A program made the position numbers and the translations under genes. Shown in pieces: positions 23,110 to 36,871 of a stretch of DNA of 64,000 bases (position 1 is its first letter; each line of letters begins with the position of its first letter). A model generated the notes under the pieces. It saw only the letters and a list, made by a program, of their open reading frames with translations. It ran no database searches and was not told the origin of the DNA. The DNA comes from Sciurus carolinensis (Eukaryota; Chordata; Mammalia; Rodentia; Sciuridae): NCBI RefSeq assembly GCF_902686445.1, contig NW_025920105.1, positions 2,270,979-2,334,978 of the forward strand, given 5' to 3'.

Positions 23110-24310
23110 TTTAACCATGAAAATATTATGACACCCTTAAATAAAAAATAATTGTGATTTTTCTAAAATTTGAAGCAAACACAGAACCAGCCACTGTATA
23201 TGTTAGAAATATTATTACATAGACATATACAAATCAGTCACCTACATATTCCCAGCTTCTCTGAATCAATTTAAGCATCTCTGAACAGTCTATGAACTAC
23301 AGTACTCATTTTATTACCCTCAATAAAAAGCAACCCCTTGGCCCTCCTCATAAGGAAAAGCAACATAGATATGAATGTGTGTACCAAATGTCATTACAAC
23401 TGAATCCTCTGTACATTTGTATATTGTTGACAGAGTGCTCTGTGTATTTCACCACTAAAAGGACCAATACAGTAAAACCCAGATCTATTTCCTCAGTTCC
23501 TAATCATTTTGAGCATCTGATTTTCCAAGTTACAAGGGGTATAGTAACAAAGCCTGCACCAAAGAGTTATTGTGAGGAATGAAAGAGGCAAACTGCTGTG
23601 GATATTACTTGAATAACAGCAAATAGTAGCAATGAGTATATTCCACAGCAAGAATGGTGATTGTTATTATCACAATATATGACATTTCTCTGTAATAAAG
23701 GTGATAAAATAATTTTCTTTGGCTACATAGGAATCACATCTCACTTTTTGATCATGTCTTCATTTTCTTGTTACCCAGTTCTATGCAGATGTTATTCAGA
23801 GGTTTATCTGGTTTGAGTTTTTATGAATAGCTGAGACTAATATTTCACATACCAATCTTTTCAGGTTGATAAAGTGGCCTAACTCTGTCTAGTTACATAC
23901 TGACTTGCCAGTGGGAAATCAGAAGAAAATGAGACACTGGGAAGGTTACAGGGAAAGAAGAAAGTTGTAGGCAGCTCTGCCACAAGGAGGCAATGTCCAA
24001 CCTTCCACCAGCAAGACTTGGTCCACTGTATGAGAAAGGGGACTAGCCTGGATGATACCAGATGTCTCCAGGTTTCTCAAGGCATCCCTGAGCTGGGGAC
24101 AACTGAAGAGCAGCCTCAAGAGGGCAGATTGTGGGATCCTGTTTCCAGATTTGGTCACCAGGAAGTAGAATTTGATTCCCTCATTGTGGAGAAGCCATCA
24201 CCACTTGGAAGCTTCATATTCCTGCTGTACAAATCTCCATGTCTGTATCAGGTGACCCAAGAGTCCCATAGGCTCCTAGAAGTTTCTGGTGGTCTCCGTT
24301 GGACCCAGGG
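23110..24310. other. Unannotated DNA, no gene recognised
   Basis: Several frames of 70-101 codons (23946-24323) overlap on both strands without motifs. This and 24865-26380 are less AT-rich than the surroundings. No exon structure or family was recognised. Confidence 0.4.
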
Positions 24311-24859
24311 TGTGATGGGCTGATGGATCTGGATCCATAAGAATGTTATAGGCCAGATTATAAGGGAAATGACTATACAGATTCCATTTTGCTCTGAGAC
24401 TCCATGTTATTATGTAGGAAATAAGTTTCTCCCATGGGAACACCCCACCTCTGCACCATGATCAGTTACTTAGTGTGACATGTTTAACAATACAAAATGA
24501 CAATTCCTATGTAAAAAAAAAAAATGATCTCTTTTGATCTCTATTGCTCCTAACCAATGTACCATGTAAACGGTAATTATGTGGTTATTAGTGACCATTC
24601 TTTAGTTTGCACCTAGGTTACCCACTTACCCCTCTGTTGATGATCTCATGATGTTAGTTTGTAATTTAAAATCATAGCAACAGACACTTATAATTGATGT
24701 AATTTTTGGTATAAGAACAACCCTGTGATTGGGGCTGTTCTGCCATTAGCCATTTTGGGGGGCATTGTTTGAGACAGTCAGCTGGCCTGCTTAATAAGAA
24801 CTCTCAAATTTGGACTTCTCAGTGGTGATTGATCTGTTCTTAAGTTGTGCCCCATAGCA
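24311..24859 (+). mobile_element. Solo LTR (family 2, copy A)
   Basis: Colinear with 35321-35880 throughout. It begins TGTGATGGGC and ends CCCCATAGCA. Shared blocks include 'gccattttgggg.gcattgtttgagacagtcag' and 'ttctcagtggtgat'. The poly(A) signal region is degraded (AATAAG). No clear target duplication remains, so it may be older or have an altered flank. Confidence 0.75.
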
Positions 24860-24864
24860 ATGGC

Positions 24865-26380
24865 CTACTGATGCTTTCTCATCTCTGAAGGTACTTCTGA
24901 GAGCAGTCTGAGGACCTGAATTAGAGGTATTGTTGCAGAGCACTTTGCCAATCCTTCAAATTCCAAGAAAGATTTTGTGACTTTTGCCAGGGAGGATATT
25001 GGAAAGGATACCAGTGAGACTGGAAAGAGTCTGGGGTGAAAAGCAGGCTACAGAGTCTAAAGACCCACTAGCTGTTAAATGCTGTATGACAGCACCTCCC
25101 TAATTGTCTGTTGACTTCTGCAGTGATAAAGTTACAGTTTCTGAGCACCAGAACCCAGGTGAGCTCAGCTGGTGCCTCTGTCCCCATGTCTGTCAGGAGG
25201 CTGGGACTGTGGCCTTCACTGAGGGTCAGCTGGGAAGATCTGCCTCAGAGTTCATGTCCCTTAATGTCAGGATCCACTTTGGGTAAGTCTCAGTGATTTT
25301 CTGTTCTTTATTTACTCTTTTTGCTCCTAGGAAATTTCATGGTGAATCTTGTGCTATGTCAGCTTAATTTCCTACAAAGAGCATGATAGAAAAAGCAGTG
25401 AGAGAAAGAGGGAGAGGCTAGAGTAATGGAGACATACAGAATTTGGACTTTCCATTACTTAATCTTGGACATCTCATGACATTTGGCAATTTTTTTCCTT
25501 ATAAATCAGACACTGAATCTGATTCATGTATAAGGAAGGGGCTAGAGACCTTGGCAACCAGGAGGCTGGGAGAGCTGGGAGCTCTTGTGGAGTGACAACC
25601 TCAAAGAATGAGAGGAGGCCCCTGGGCCAATTCTAAATCTCAGAGAAAGCATTGGAAGGTCTATGTCAGAGAGGGTAAATCTCTGAACCAGTCATTTCAG
25701 TATTCCCATGGTGGAGAGGTGGAAGTGCAGTCAAGAGAAGAGACTTCTCCTATGTTTCCCTTGGGAATTGAGGTCTGCTTTGATGGTATTACTTTTTTTC
25801 TTATCTTCTTATTGTCCTATCTCTAAATTTGTGCATTGGAAACATGTGACTCTAGACTTAAGGCTTCCCAGATAATACAGGCACTTTTGGGTAAACATGC
25901 ATGATCACATCCTCAGAAGTAGATGCTAGAATGTTGCCCAGGGAGCAGGCAGGAATACTGGGGAAGCTATAAGAGCCACAATGACTTTCCAATGGTAACA
26001 CCTGAAAAGAGGGAAGAACCAGGTCTGAACCCATCCCTGCTTCCCAAAGATGGGGCTCTGGCTGTAAGCAGGCCTGCTTGGGAATTGTGAGTCAGACTGT
26101 GTTGGTATAACTATGTCAAGTTGTACACAGGTCATGCAGAGGGAAAAATTCAGCATCACAAGAGGTATTTGAGGTGATCTGAGTGAAGAAGAGGCCCAGG
26201 TAAGGGGACCCCAGGAAGTAATATCATCCTTGGTGTTGAGCCAAACAGAACTTGGAGTCCTGGTAGCCAGATTCGCACATTCCAGATCCAGGATAGGCAG
26301 CTCAATTGTCAAGAGACACCAGACAGATTGGATGTTCCCATGCAGTCTCCCAAATCACAAAAGTTAATGCCTCCAGATAG
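24865..26380. other. Unannotated DNA
   Basis: No gene recognised. Short frames at 25104-25296, 25608-25826 and 25926-26312 have no family motif. Confidence 0.4.
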
Positions 26381-26384
26381 CATG

Positions 26385-27078
26385 GACACATTTTACCCAG
26401 GTATCCCACTCCTCAGTATATATCCAAGGGACTTAACATTAGCATATTAAAGTGACACAGCCACATCAATGTTTATAGCAACACAATCAAAGCCTGGCAT
26501 GTGCGAGGTCCTGGGTATGATATTCAGCATCACCAATAAATAAATAAAAAGAAAGATACATTGACAACTAAAAAATATAATTTAAAAAAGAGCTAAGCTA
26601 TGGAACCAACCTAGGTGCCCTACAACAGAGGAATGGATAAAGAAAATGTGGTTTATATACACAGTGGAGTATTCCTCAGTCATAAAAAAACATGAAATTA
26701 TGGCATTTGCCAGTAAATAAATGGAACTGGAGATTATCATGCTAAGTGAAATAGGCCAATCCCATAAAACCAAGGGTTTAATGTTCACTCTGATACATAG
26801 ATGCTAGCACAGTAAGGGGTGGGATGAAAAATAGAAGTTCATTGAATTAGACAAGTAGGAATTAAGAGAAGGAAGGGATGATGGGAACTGGAAATAAAAT
26901 AGAATGAATTAGATTTAAATTTCCTATGCTCTCATATGAATAAATGACCAGTGTAACTCCACATTACATATAACCACAATACTGGGATCCTAATTAGAAT
27001 AAGTTATACTGCATGTATGTATAACATGTCAAAACACACCCTACTGTCATGTATGTCTAAAAAAAAAGAAAAAAGAAA
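26385..27078 (+). mobile_element. L1 3' end, interrupted by an ID SINE
   Basis: 'acccaggtatcccactcctc', 'cacatcaatgtttatagcaa' and, after the SINE, 'ctatggaaccaacctaggtg', 'gtggtttatatacacagtgg', 'gctaagtgaaataggccaat', then an A-rich tail near 27060. 5'-truncated. Confidence 0.85.
26488..26588 (+). repeat. ID-like SINE fragment inside L1
   Basis: 'aagcctggcatgtgcgaggtcctgggtatgata' and 'cagcatcaccaataaataaa' match the second half of an ID element with its A-rich tail. Confidence 0.65.
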
Positions 27079-27079
27079 G

Positions 27080-28995
27080 CATGAAGTGGAGGCCTCTCCA
27101 CATCTGAAGATGCTGGGTCAGACCTTCCCCCAATGTCTCTGGTGATTTTTCTGGAGGAACTCAGAAGTGACACAGGTAGCCAATGGCAGATCAGTCAAGG
27201 TATATCACCTCTCTGATTTCCCCATGGGTTGCTCCAGATCATCCCCAGTGGAGTGGAGCTGTGTGCTCACAGAGGTGTGAGTTAGGGGACTAAGGGAATG
27301 CACTGCTTCCCAGCTCATAAGGATGCCCTCCAAGTGTTGCCTTATTCATCAGGCAGCCAGCCAGACATATCAGTACTGCCACCTGCTGGGTGGATGGCAG
27401 TAGTGAGAAACCTTGGCTGCAAACCTGAGGCAGTGCATGTGCAGATGGGCATGGTGCCTACAGACATGGTGTCAGCTTAGGAGGAGGATTTGACTCCAGA
27501 ATCCCCTAGAACCCTAGGAGTGAATTGTGGGGAAGTGTGACACCAGGAAGGGATTGCTTTGAAAGGAAAGGTGAGCAGTGACCTCCTGTTGGCCCCAAGG
27601 GGACTCAACACTATATGTGTGATTCTCCTGTCCTTTGGATCTGGAAGAGTCGACCAAAGGCACACTGAACATGACAGCAGTGTCACTGATGCTGACAGTC
27701 TGGACCCTGATTTTGTAAAAGAACAGGAAAGTGAGAGCTGCCACTGGTTCTGGTCTGCATGTTAAGGCCTAGCAGTCACCTGGAAGCATCAGCTTTTCAC
27801 AGTTGGACCTCTGCATGTGTGGGTAGTCTGGGTGTCCATAGACACAGGTGTTCATCTCCTTCATTAGGAAGTTGTGACAGAACTTTATTGAGAGAGAGCT
27901 TGGGATCACTATGGTCCCCAGGATTTTGGTAGTGCTCCTTGGTCATGGTCAATATGTCTCCCTGTTCCCATATCACAGAGGACATCTTTGGCCACCTGTG
28001 TCCTCAAAAGGTTAGAATAACCTGATTTCTGTTGGATGTTATGCCATGAAGCAGGAGAGGTTCAGGTGAAACTTGTGTCTTCAGTGATCTGGTCTGGTAG
28101 GTGACAGAAGTCACCTGGAGGACCTGGTGCACTCCAGTCTTAAATACTTAGCCACCAGTCAGACAGACCTTGAGGAAGATGGCCTGTGAATGTTCCATAA
28201 CAGAGACCAGTAAGAAGCTGCCCTTCCTAATCTCAAGTAACCCTACTTTATTTGGAGGGGGGGTTAAGCTACCTCCAATCTGATATTTCCCATGGGTGTG
28301 TCATATCTTCAGGATAACATCACAGTGCATATTAGGGTTAGTTGGCAAATTGAGTTCTGTGGAGAAGAACAGAGGGAACATGAGTGGTGTCCATGAGGAG
28401 TCCACAGGCCATTGAGAGAACTCCAGAGGTGAAGAGATGAATGATTTTCAAGGTGAGTTGTGGAGAGTGGGGAGTGACTGGTGGCAAGGGACATCTGAGT
28501 TTGGAGATTAAATGTTCTCTAACTAGACAGTGATGATGGACACATAGAACCATTTGTGCATCTAATGCCTCCAAACTGTACAACTTCAAATGACTCAATC
28601 CCTATCCTTTTGAACTTAGTAGTCAAAACAAGATACACAACAGAAAAAAAAAAACAGAAATAATTAAAATTGGAAAAGAATATCCAAAGGAGACAAAGAG
28701 CTGCTCCAGCACTGGAGTGGGTACTGGGTGGATCTCAGGAGCTGGCATTAAGTGTGAGAAACATGCTCACCTGGCCAAGTCCAGAGAATGGACTAACAGA
28801 CAAAAGTTTTAGCAATTATTTTAATGACAGTCTTGCAAGATCTGTTGCCTTATGATCAGGGATACACAGATTGGGTAAAACAAGTCTTTTACCCCTAGAG
28901 TTCAAAGTTTCTCCCCCAGCTCCTGGTTGGCTGTGTACTAATGGGTGCATAATCTTTACAACATTGCCTATATTTTTTTGTCTCCCATTGAGTTA
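27080..28995. other. Unannotated DNA, no gene recognised
   Basis: Moderate GC content and many overlapping short frames (27298-28855), none with a recognisable domain. No named repeat was identified. Confidence 0.4.
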
Positions 28996-29011
28996 TCAAA
29001 AGAAATATACC

Positions 29012-29137
29012 AGACTGGTTCATGGCTTAGTCGTAGAGTCCTGGTCTGGCATGTGTGAGGCCCTGGGTTCAATTCTCAGCACCATATGTAAATAAATAAA
29101 TAAAATAAAGGTCTATCAATTTCTAAATTTTTTAAAT
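29012..29137 (+). mobile_element. ID SINE with target duplication
   Basis: 'catggcttagtcgtagagtc' to 'aattctcagcaccatatg' plus an A-rich tail. gaaatatacc flanks it at 29002-29011 and 29138-29147. Confidence 0.88.
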
Positions 29138-29363
29138 GAAATATACCTTTAATTTTTCCCAACTCCCTTTGATATCTTATGATGGGAGTCCCCTTGGATT
29201 GAGTTCCTTTTCCAGTGTATCTCTGTTGGTCAAGGGTGTGGGGGATGCTTCTCACTTCTGTTTGTCAAGGGGCCCTGATTCTTTATACTCCATTGTTAAC
29301 TGCTTCGAACTCTTCATCTTGCTCTCCCCTCCAGTTGCCTTTCTTACACCTAGTATGGAACAT

Positions 29364-29947
29364 TGTTGAAGTGAACCAAACAACTTCCATTTTGCTTTCT
29401 GACCCCATTTTGTGAAACTTATAAGAAACATGTTGCTTGCTGTGATAGATCAAAACAAAATGTGTGTGTAGTGTTAAGATAAGTAAAGTGACGAGCGGTG
29501 ACGCACATAGTGACTATGCAGCCGCTGAGGAAAAACATTTGGCAGTTTGTTTACACCAAATTTACATTAGTTTTAATGGTAAAACTGGTAAAAATATTTA
29601 CTAGATGAATTTGCAGAATCCAGGACTTGAAAAACAAATTAGGTAATGTGTGAACTTGTTTTGATGTGACTATATAAACTGCAGACTGATCAGGAGCGAG
29701 CGGGCACTACTCCACCGACAGAGTCCGTCACTATGTCCCGCTGACAAGTGACAAGATAGTGCTCCCCAGCTTGAGGCCCCTGGTTGCTGCATGCTGTTAC
29801 TCCGATGACTGATTGCTGTTTGCTGTGAACCGAGCATCAATAAAACCTCATCTGAGGACCAACAACCGGCTACGTGAGTGTTACCTTATTCCTACCCGGT
29901 TCCCGATCCAGCACAGGCCGCAAGTGTTGCGACGTGCTCGTGACACA
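29364..29947 (+). mobile_element. Probable solo LTR with TATA box and poly(A) signal
   Basis: TATATAA at 29671-29677 and AATAAA at 29839-29844 are spaced as in an LTR U3-R-U5. The sequence between and after them is CpG-rich relative to the AT-rich surroundings, and the tail ends CTCGTGACACA. The 5' edge is placed at a TG near 29364 by likeness to other LTR starts ('aacttccattttgctttctga'). No target duplication was found, so the ends are approximate. Confidence 0.6.
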
Positions 29948-29949
29948 CC

Positions 29950-31325
29950 CCAAGTCATTTTATGTTTAAAGCTAAATGCTTTATTCTGAAAATGGACCAC
30001 TGGACTTTCTATTGCTCATGTTAAGCAACCTGCTAGAGTTGACTCCAGCTATCCAGGTGGTTGGTTCCTGTGCTGGTCTTAGACTCTTCTGTACAGCCAA
30101 CTTAAAGCTAGTTCAGGCTTCATGGCAGTTGACAAGTCTGTCCAGACACTCGGTTTCAGCTTTATAGGTGGAGCATTTTTTAGCAGGGCTGCTCAGTAGT
30201 CAAGCTTACTGCAATTCCACAGGGTGTGAATGATCTGTGCTGTCACGGGCTCTCCTCAGCTGTTGATGCAGAGCAGGCTGTAGTTCCTGATATTCAGCAA
30301 AAGATGGTCATGTACTGGCTCTATCTCAATGACTACTGACAGTGACAACACATCTAATAACAAATACTTCTAACTCTGAGACTGCTTTACATTCTGTCAC
30401 TTCTGCAGATGGATCTAGGTCTTGCACTTTCTTCAGAGCTGAGGCTGGAGGTAGACCTCATAGCAGGACAGTATTGTGAATACAGTGAATGACATTAACT
30501 AGTACAATTTAAGATGATTTAAAATGTTTACAAGATTATATGTTGCTTTACATGAAAATGTAAGCATAAATTATAATAAACTAAAGAATATGAAAGAGAA
30601 AATAAAAGAAAAATGAAATAGGTGCCATTAAATGGAGAAAAGGCCAAGAAGTTAGTGCTGAAGGTGGTGCAGGGTCTAGCTCTGGGGCTGGTGCTATGGT
30701 GGATGGTAGGGCCTCCAGGACTCTGGCTGTGCAATTGGAAGTGAAGATGGTGTCTGGGAGGTGCTGAAACTAACTCTAATTCAGACAGTAGTTCTAGAGC
30801 AGTTCTAGAATTAGTACCTCTTCTAGGGCTGATATACACTGTGGTCTGTATTACAGAAGCAGAGCCTTCTGGGAAAGAGAGGCAGCATGAAGACCCACAC
30901 TTCCAACTCTGATTCTTACAATCAAGTCAGAAAGATTTTGAACATGTTCCTCAGAGTAACAGGAATGAGTTTACTGAAGGGATAGAAAATGGGAAAGGAG
31001 ACATTCTCAAGGGACACATTAGGTCCTCTCAGAGACAGGCATGTTGTTTCTCTCCTGAAATCCAATTTTCATGGGGGGGGGTGGTCCCAGAGAAGGATCC
31101 CAAGAGTCCCACCCAGCTCCACCTCTTGACTTTTGACTGACAGCAAGATGACATCAGACCTTCAAATCCTCACGGCCATTGCAAATCTAGGTCACTCCAC
31201 CTATGCTGATGAATTCTAAACAAATTCTTAATTATATACTCTTACCAGTTTTATGATAATCAGAAATTATTTTTATTTTCCAGAATCTGGTTAAAGGGTC
31301 ACAAAAATCTCTCTTTCAAAGTTAC
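29950..31325. other. Unannotated DNA
   Basis: No gene or named repeat recognised. The 103-codon minus frame at 30528-30839 is Ser/Pro-rich without a known family. Confidence 0.4.
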
Positions 31326-31329
31326 TTGG

Positions 31330-31412
31330 AGGGCTGGGAATATAACTCAGTTGGTAGAGTGCTTGCCTCACATGCACAAGGCCCTGGGTTTGATTCCCAG
31401 CACCAGAGGGAA
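31330..31412 (+). repeat. ID SINE
   Basis: 'ctgggaatataactcagttggtagagtgcttgcc' to 'gattcccagcaccagaggg' with a short A-rich tail. Confidence 0.9.
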
Positions 31413-31414
31413 AA

Positions 31415-33580
31415 AAGATACAAAGAAACTTGGGTTCCTTTTATCAGTGTGATTTCCTGCCTGCATTCCTCCTCTAGATAACAGGTAGTTTACTGAGGAA
31501 TGTGACATATCTTGTCCATTTAAACTAGGCAGGGGTGCAAGTAAGTTTCTTCTTGGAAAATGAAGCATATGGAAGTTAGCACAGTGGGCCTATTTAATAT
31601 AATTATTTTCTTCAGCTCATGTTCCCACCATTTTCATCTGTGTGTTCCCTAACACTAGAACTGGAAAATGTATAAGAACTGGTGGTGGAGAAGGATCTAG
31701 TTCTGGTTGACTCTCTCATTCCAGAGCTGGTACCAAGTCTTTTTCTAAAGAAGACTGTAGAGTTTGTTTCTCTTTGGGTAACACTGTAGGACAGGGTTTG
31801 AGTTCTCCCAGGCAATGGGACTGTGTCTGCTGAGATGAATGAGAGGGACCTGGCTGAGCTGACAGCAGGGTCCTGAAACCAAATGGCAGAAGCTGTGATG
31901 ACTCATGCATTGACAGCACACTGGTCATGCAATTTCAAGAGGGGTTGAAAAAAGGCAGTTGGACTTCTGAGACACAGACAGCAGGGAATCAGTAATCAGC
32001 ATCAGAGACAGTCATAGATCTTTGCAGATTTGTACATAAGGGCTTTTCTCAAATTTCTTTTATTTCTTTCTCTCTCTCTCTCTTTCTTTTCTTCTTTCTT
32101 TTTCTCCCTCAACTTTATTGTGGCTAGTCATCTTTCATCCAAATAAACATTACATGAGAAAATTTTGTTTTTTCCAAACTTTTCCTCAGTCATGTGTCAA
32201 ATGTTCCTGTTGACTGAACTTTCTGAACAGGGATTTAAGAAACAAAGGATAAATGCATTTGTAACAGTGATAGATGTGCATATTGAAGATGCCTCCAGTG
32301 GAGGGCAACTTATATTCTGTCAGCAAAAAATAGATTCCTGCCAGGCACATGTAACTCAGAAATAGATCATTTGCTTAGAATGGGTGAGGTCCTGGGCTAA
32401 ATCACAGCACTGCAAAAATCAATTTCTCTATCCTAGCATTTTACCTTTTTATTTCAGCTTGTCCTGTACCAAGCAAATATTCATCATTCAAGAATTTGTT
32501 GAGTGACTATTACACACAGTGCTGTATTCTAAAATATGGAGAGACTCCTGTAAACAGAGAAAATCTCAAATCAAAGGAATATACATTCTCTGAATTAGAC
32601 AAACAATTAAGGTATATGGCATATCTGTACTGTGACAAAAATAATTCAGGGAAACCTATGGCATTGGTATTGAGGTTTTTTTTTTCAGTCATAAAAGTTC
32701 TCACTAAAAATAAGACTTAAGTGAAAAATTTTCTTCTCTCCCTGGATTAATATCACTATTCTTTGCCTTATTCTCTGCCTTCCCATTCTTACTCTAGGAG
32801 TGAAGTTTTTCCCATTCTTTCTTTGTGGCTAGAAATATTTTGTGTTTTGGTTTGTGGAGGAATGTTTTTGATGGTGCTAGTGATACAACCCAAGGCTCTC
32901 TGTGTGCTGAGCACACACTTTACCCCTGAGGTACATATGCAAACTCCTACATATAATTTTAAAGCTATTTTTATTGCCATTTTCCCAACATTTAGTAAAT
33001 TGGTAATGAGACGACTTTATAAAATGCACATTATTGATTTGTGTCATCACATATCTAAAGATTTAAGTTAATAAACAAAGGTAAAAAAATAATTGATATG
33101 AATACTATTATGGAGCAAATTAGGTTTGGATACTTGTAAAATTCTTACTGAATGAAATGATGAGTATCTGTAGTAAAATGAAAATATTCTCACATCATCG
33201 TTATGTATAGGAACCATGAGAATTTAATGTTATTTTCTACCTATGGTAATGGTTTTGACCAAAGTAGTATTTGTTTTGTGTAACATCTGGGGCACAGTTC
33301 AGTTTAATTTCTACTTGGTCTATATGGTTCTTTTCAACAAAGGGGAAAAAAAACAGAAGAAGAGTATCATGTATTCCAATCTGGATTTAATTTTATTATA
33401 AAGTATATTAAAATTTAGCTGTGATAATAATTTTTCATGCAAAAAGTGCTGAGTGATACATCTCTGATATTTGAGCTAATGTGTGAATAACTCCTTCATT
33501 AAAAATTGTGGTTTTCTCTATATATTTGAATGTCCAATGTGTATTTTGCATTGTTAAGTCCAAGTTGTGCATTTGTCTGC
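31415..33580. other. Unannotated DNA with degraded SINE pieces
   Basis: A (CT)/(TTTC)-rich stretch lies at about 32060-32105. A degraded ID piece lies at about 32335-32425 ('gtcctgggctaaatcacagc') and a degraded antisense ID at about 32858-32945. No gene recognised. Confidence 0.4.
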
Positions 33581-33595
33581 ATTTAAAACCAAGAT

Positions 33596-33711
33596 ATAAA
33601 TGGGCATGCTGGCATGCACCCATAATTCCAGTGACTCAGGAGGCTGACTGAGGCAGGAGGATCAGAAGCTCAAAGCCAGTCTCAGCAATGTAGCAAAATC
33701 CTGTCTCAAAA

Positions 33712-33750
<39 letters not shown>

Positions 33751-33834
33751 GGGATGGGAATGTATCTCATTGTTTGAGCATTCTTACATTCAAACCCTGG
33801 TACCGAAAAATAAATTTTAAAAAATACAAAAAAT
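33596..33834 (+). mobile_element. B1-dID composite SINE with target duplication
   Basis: A B1-like left part ('gcatgcacccataattccag', 'gaggctgactgaggcagg'), a long (AAAT)n linker at 33708-33750, then a degraded ID-like right part ('catttcaaaccctggtacc'-like). aaaaccaagat flanks it at 33585-33595 and 33835-33845. Confidence 0.88.
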
Positions 33835-33849
33835 AAAACCAAGATCCTG

Positions 33850-35315
33850 CTTTCTTGCCAATTAGTCCAGATGCACCCTCTGATGCAGGGCGTCAGCACT
33901 AATCATCTTAAAGGGCCTTCATACAGAACACTGCATTGATGATTTTTCAAACCATTCCAGGAGAGAGACTGATCACACGCTGTGGTGAGTTTGTTGTATC
34001 AAGTCTGTACTACCATTTGCAAGGGAAGGCATTTGGTTTTAGTCACTTGAACACAGCATCATGAACCATGCTGCCTTGTTCTCAGTGTGGGACCAATTTT
34101 AAAATCCTACAGAGCAGGTAGAAGAGGTCCTGGTTATATCTGGAATGCACAAAATGATGGCACATTGATAGACAGGCACTCTTCAGATGTACACTTTTTG
34201 AGAGAGTAAAACAGTACTTTTCCTCTGAATTGTTAAGGATAAATCACTAGGACAAATGTTTTTTGGAGTTCTGAAGAAAATTTTGTTTTTTCCATAACCT
34301 GTGTTCTGTGATAATTTTCTTCTTTGTCTATTTGTGGTAACTTTTCCTTTTTACTGGTTTTGAGAAGAGTAATTTTTGAGGTTCAGATGTGATGCAAACT
34401 GTTTAAATCTCAAGTGACTGTAAGTTGAAGTGTTCAAAACAAATGACAGGATTTGAATAATAAAGAAATGAATGCTCTGTAATACTGTCCAGACTTTGAA
34501 AAAGGAACAATTAAAGGTGAAGCATGAGCCTCACTTCCCCTCCCTGCTTTCCTGCCTTGTTGACCAGGATTGCCTTGTGACACTCACCTTGCAGCCTACT
34601 CTGCTTGGGATGGTGGTGACTGAATCACTGTGAGGGCAGCTGAAGCAGCAGCAGTAAGAACCCACTGTGATGCAATCTAGGACCAATCTAGGACCTATGA
34701 CCATGAGGGCTACAAGGAGAGGGCGGAATGCATGTGCTCCTGGAGTGTGAAGGAGGATGAGGTGCTGTTGGTGGGCAGCAGTTGGTATCTGAACTAGTGG
34801 ATTGTACAGAAGGAGGAATGGAGCTGACAAGGAGCCTTGTATTGCCACTGTGAGAGAAGTTAAAAAGAAGACATCTGTCAAAGAAAAATTAGGTAAATTC
34901 CTGAACATAGCTGAGCAAAACCAAGACTACAAGCACAGAATGTCATTGAAATATAAAAAGACTGGGAAGATTCTGTGAATACAGAAAGCTAGCAGGAGTG
35001 GTTAAGTAGAAGATGCAATCAAAGGAAAATTCCATGAACACTTCTGTTTCAAATAACAGTGCTTGTTTTTGACAAGAAGAGACCTCTGCTTTTTATCTGA
35101 TATATGATAGAGCTGGGAGAGCTGTGGGAGAGCCCTGCCCACCTCCTGTGATCTCATGTGGAGTGGCTTCTTCACTTTCTGCAATATTGCTCACACACTC
35201 TCAATTTCCCACACATAGATTTCAAGCACTGCAAGTTTTTCAGAAGTTTAAGTTTCTTTTAAAAAATCATGTAAGATATTTTAATCAAAGCCATGTGGAA
35301 TTTTTTAGATGTTGG
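33850..35315. other. Unannotated DNA
   Basis: No gene recognised. A 125-codon minus frame (34531-34908) has hydrophobic stretches but no known motif or flanking gene structure. Confidence 0.4.
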
Positions 35316-35320
35316 AACAC

Positions 35321-35880
35321 TGTCACAGGTTGATATATTTGACTCCATGGAAATGGTATAGGCCAGGCTACATAAGCAAGGACTAAACAGACTCCATTTT
35401 ACCCTGAGATTTATGATATGTAAGAAATGCTTCTCCCATGGTAACACCCTGGCTCTGTATCCATCAACAGTTACTTAGCATGACATGTTTGGCAACACAA
35501 AATGGCAATTCTTGTATAATGTAAGTTGTTCTCTTTTTGATTCCTATTTTTCCTATACAATTTACCATGTCAACAGTGATTGTCTAGATGTTAGTAACCA
35601 TTCTTTAATTTGTATCTAAGTAAGGTCTTTTTGACCCACCCCCTTCTACTTATGATTTTAGATCTCATGAAGTTAGTTTGTAATTTTGAATCATAGCAAT
35701 AGACACTTATGATTGATGTACTGACTTGGTATAATACCCTCTACAACCCTATGATCAGAGCTGTTCTCCCAATAGCCATTTTGGGCATTGTTTGAGACAG
35801 TCAGCCAGCCATCTAATAAAGTCTCAGATTTGGCTTTCTCAGTGGTGATCTGTCTTTTCTTAAAATTGCATCCCAAAACA
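35321..35880 (+). mobile_element. Solo LTR (family 2, copy B) with target duplication
   Basis: 560 bp, TGTCACAGG...CCCAAAACA, flanked by aacac at 35316-35320 and 35881-35885. AATAAA at 35815-35820 gives plus orientation. It aligns end to end with 24311-24859. The 5-bp duplication suggests an ERVL- or ERV1-type integrase rather than class II. Confidence 0.88.
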
Positions 35881-36101
35881 AACACATTAATTTGGCAGTA
35901 AATAACATGTTATTTTTCACAGTATTTCCAGGTATGTTTTATTTTGTTTGTTTGTTTTTTGCCCATTTGACCCCAGTCTTTTATTTTGTCAGGTCAAATT
36001 AATTGTCACTATATTCCTCATTTTTAAAAAATTTTCAGTGTTAACACAGCAATTTTTTTCTTTGTTGAGAATTAATAAAAAATTTCTAATATTAAAGATC
36101 T

Positions 36102-36143
36102 CATTGCTTCTCAGTCTTTTGTCTAAGATCAAGTCTAATATCA
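36102..36143 (+). pseudogene. U2 snRNA pseudogene, 5' fragment
   Basis: About 42 bases match the conserved 5' end of U2, with 'ttgcttctc', 'cttttg' and 'ctaagatcaagt' at the right spacing and a handful of substitutions. Similarity ends abruptly, so only the first fifth of U2 is present. No Sm site or proximal promoter is expected. It is a retroposed, truncated copy. Confidence 0.7.
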
Positions 36144-36749
36144 TAGATATCCATCTGTTTCAGGACTTATTTCATAGTATCAGAATTTTAATTCAGTATT
36201 TTTAATTTTTGTCACCTTCGCGTGGTCCTGTAATTTTTTTACAAAGAAATTCAAGTTGATATTTTGGAAATATGTCGAATTATTTGTTTAAATTCCCACA
36301 ACTGGTAGTATGTCACTATCAACCTGATACGACTGTTTCCTCTAAAACTGAATAGTGGTTTATCACAAAGTACAATTCTGTAGAGTTAGTGATTTTTAAG
36401 GAAACTGTTAGAAAAATGCACATTCTATCATAAAATTTATTTATCAGACTCATCTGCCAACTCCATTTATCTACAATCTCTCTTCATTTTAAATACATTA
36501 GAACAGTAATGCCCTCAATGTTAATTGCTCAAAAAGCACTTTCATGTTTTTAACACAGTGACACCTCTTCTGTCCATCTTCTGTGTGCACCAAGGTCCAC
36601 AGGATTGGAACCCCACATTCAGGCTAAAAGTGGCACCTGTAATGCCTTGGAGTACAAAGGCCTTCCTGCTGTTCAGCTGTCATCACTTCAAGATTAGTAG
36701 GGCACTTCAAATATCTAGTCTTTCCTAGTTTGCCCATAAGTACTGCTTT

Positions 36750-36871
36750 TGAAGTAAGGAGGAGTGAGGAAGGGAGGAGAGAAGAGGGGGGATAGAGAAG
36801 GAGCAGAGAAGAGGAGAAGGAAGGAGAGGAGAGGAGGAACAGAATGGGGAGAGAGGAAGAGGAGAAATAGA
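36750..36871 (+). repeat. Purine-rich (GA/GGA) low-complexity tract
   Basis: About 120 bases that are almost all A and G, with few interruptions and no fixed unit. Confidence 0.85.
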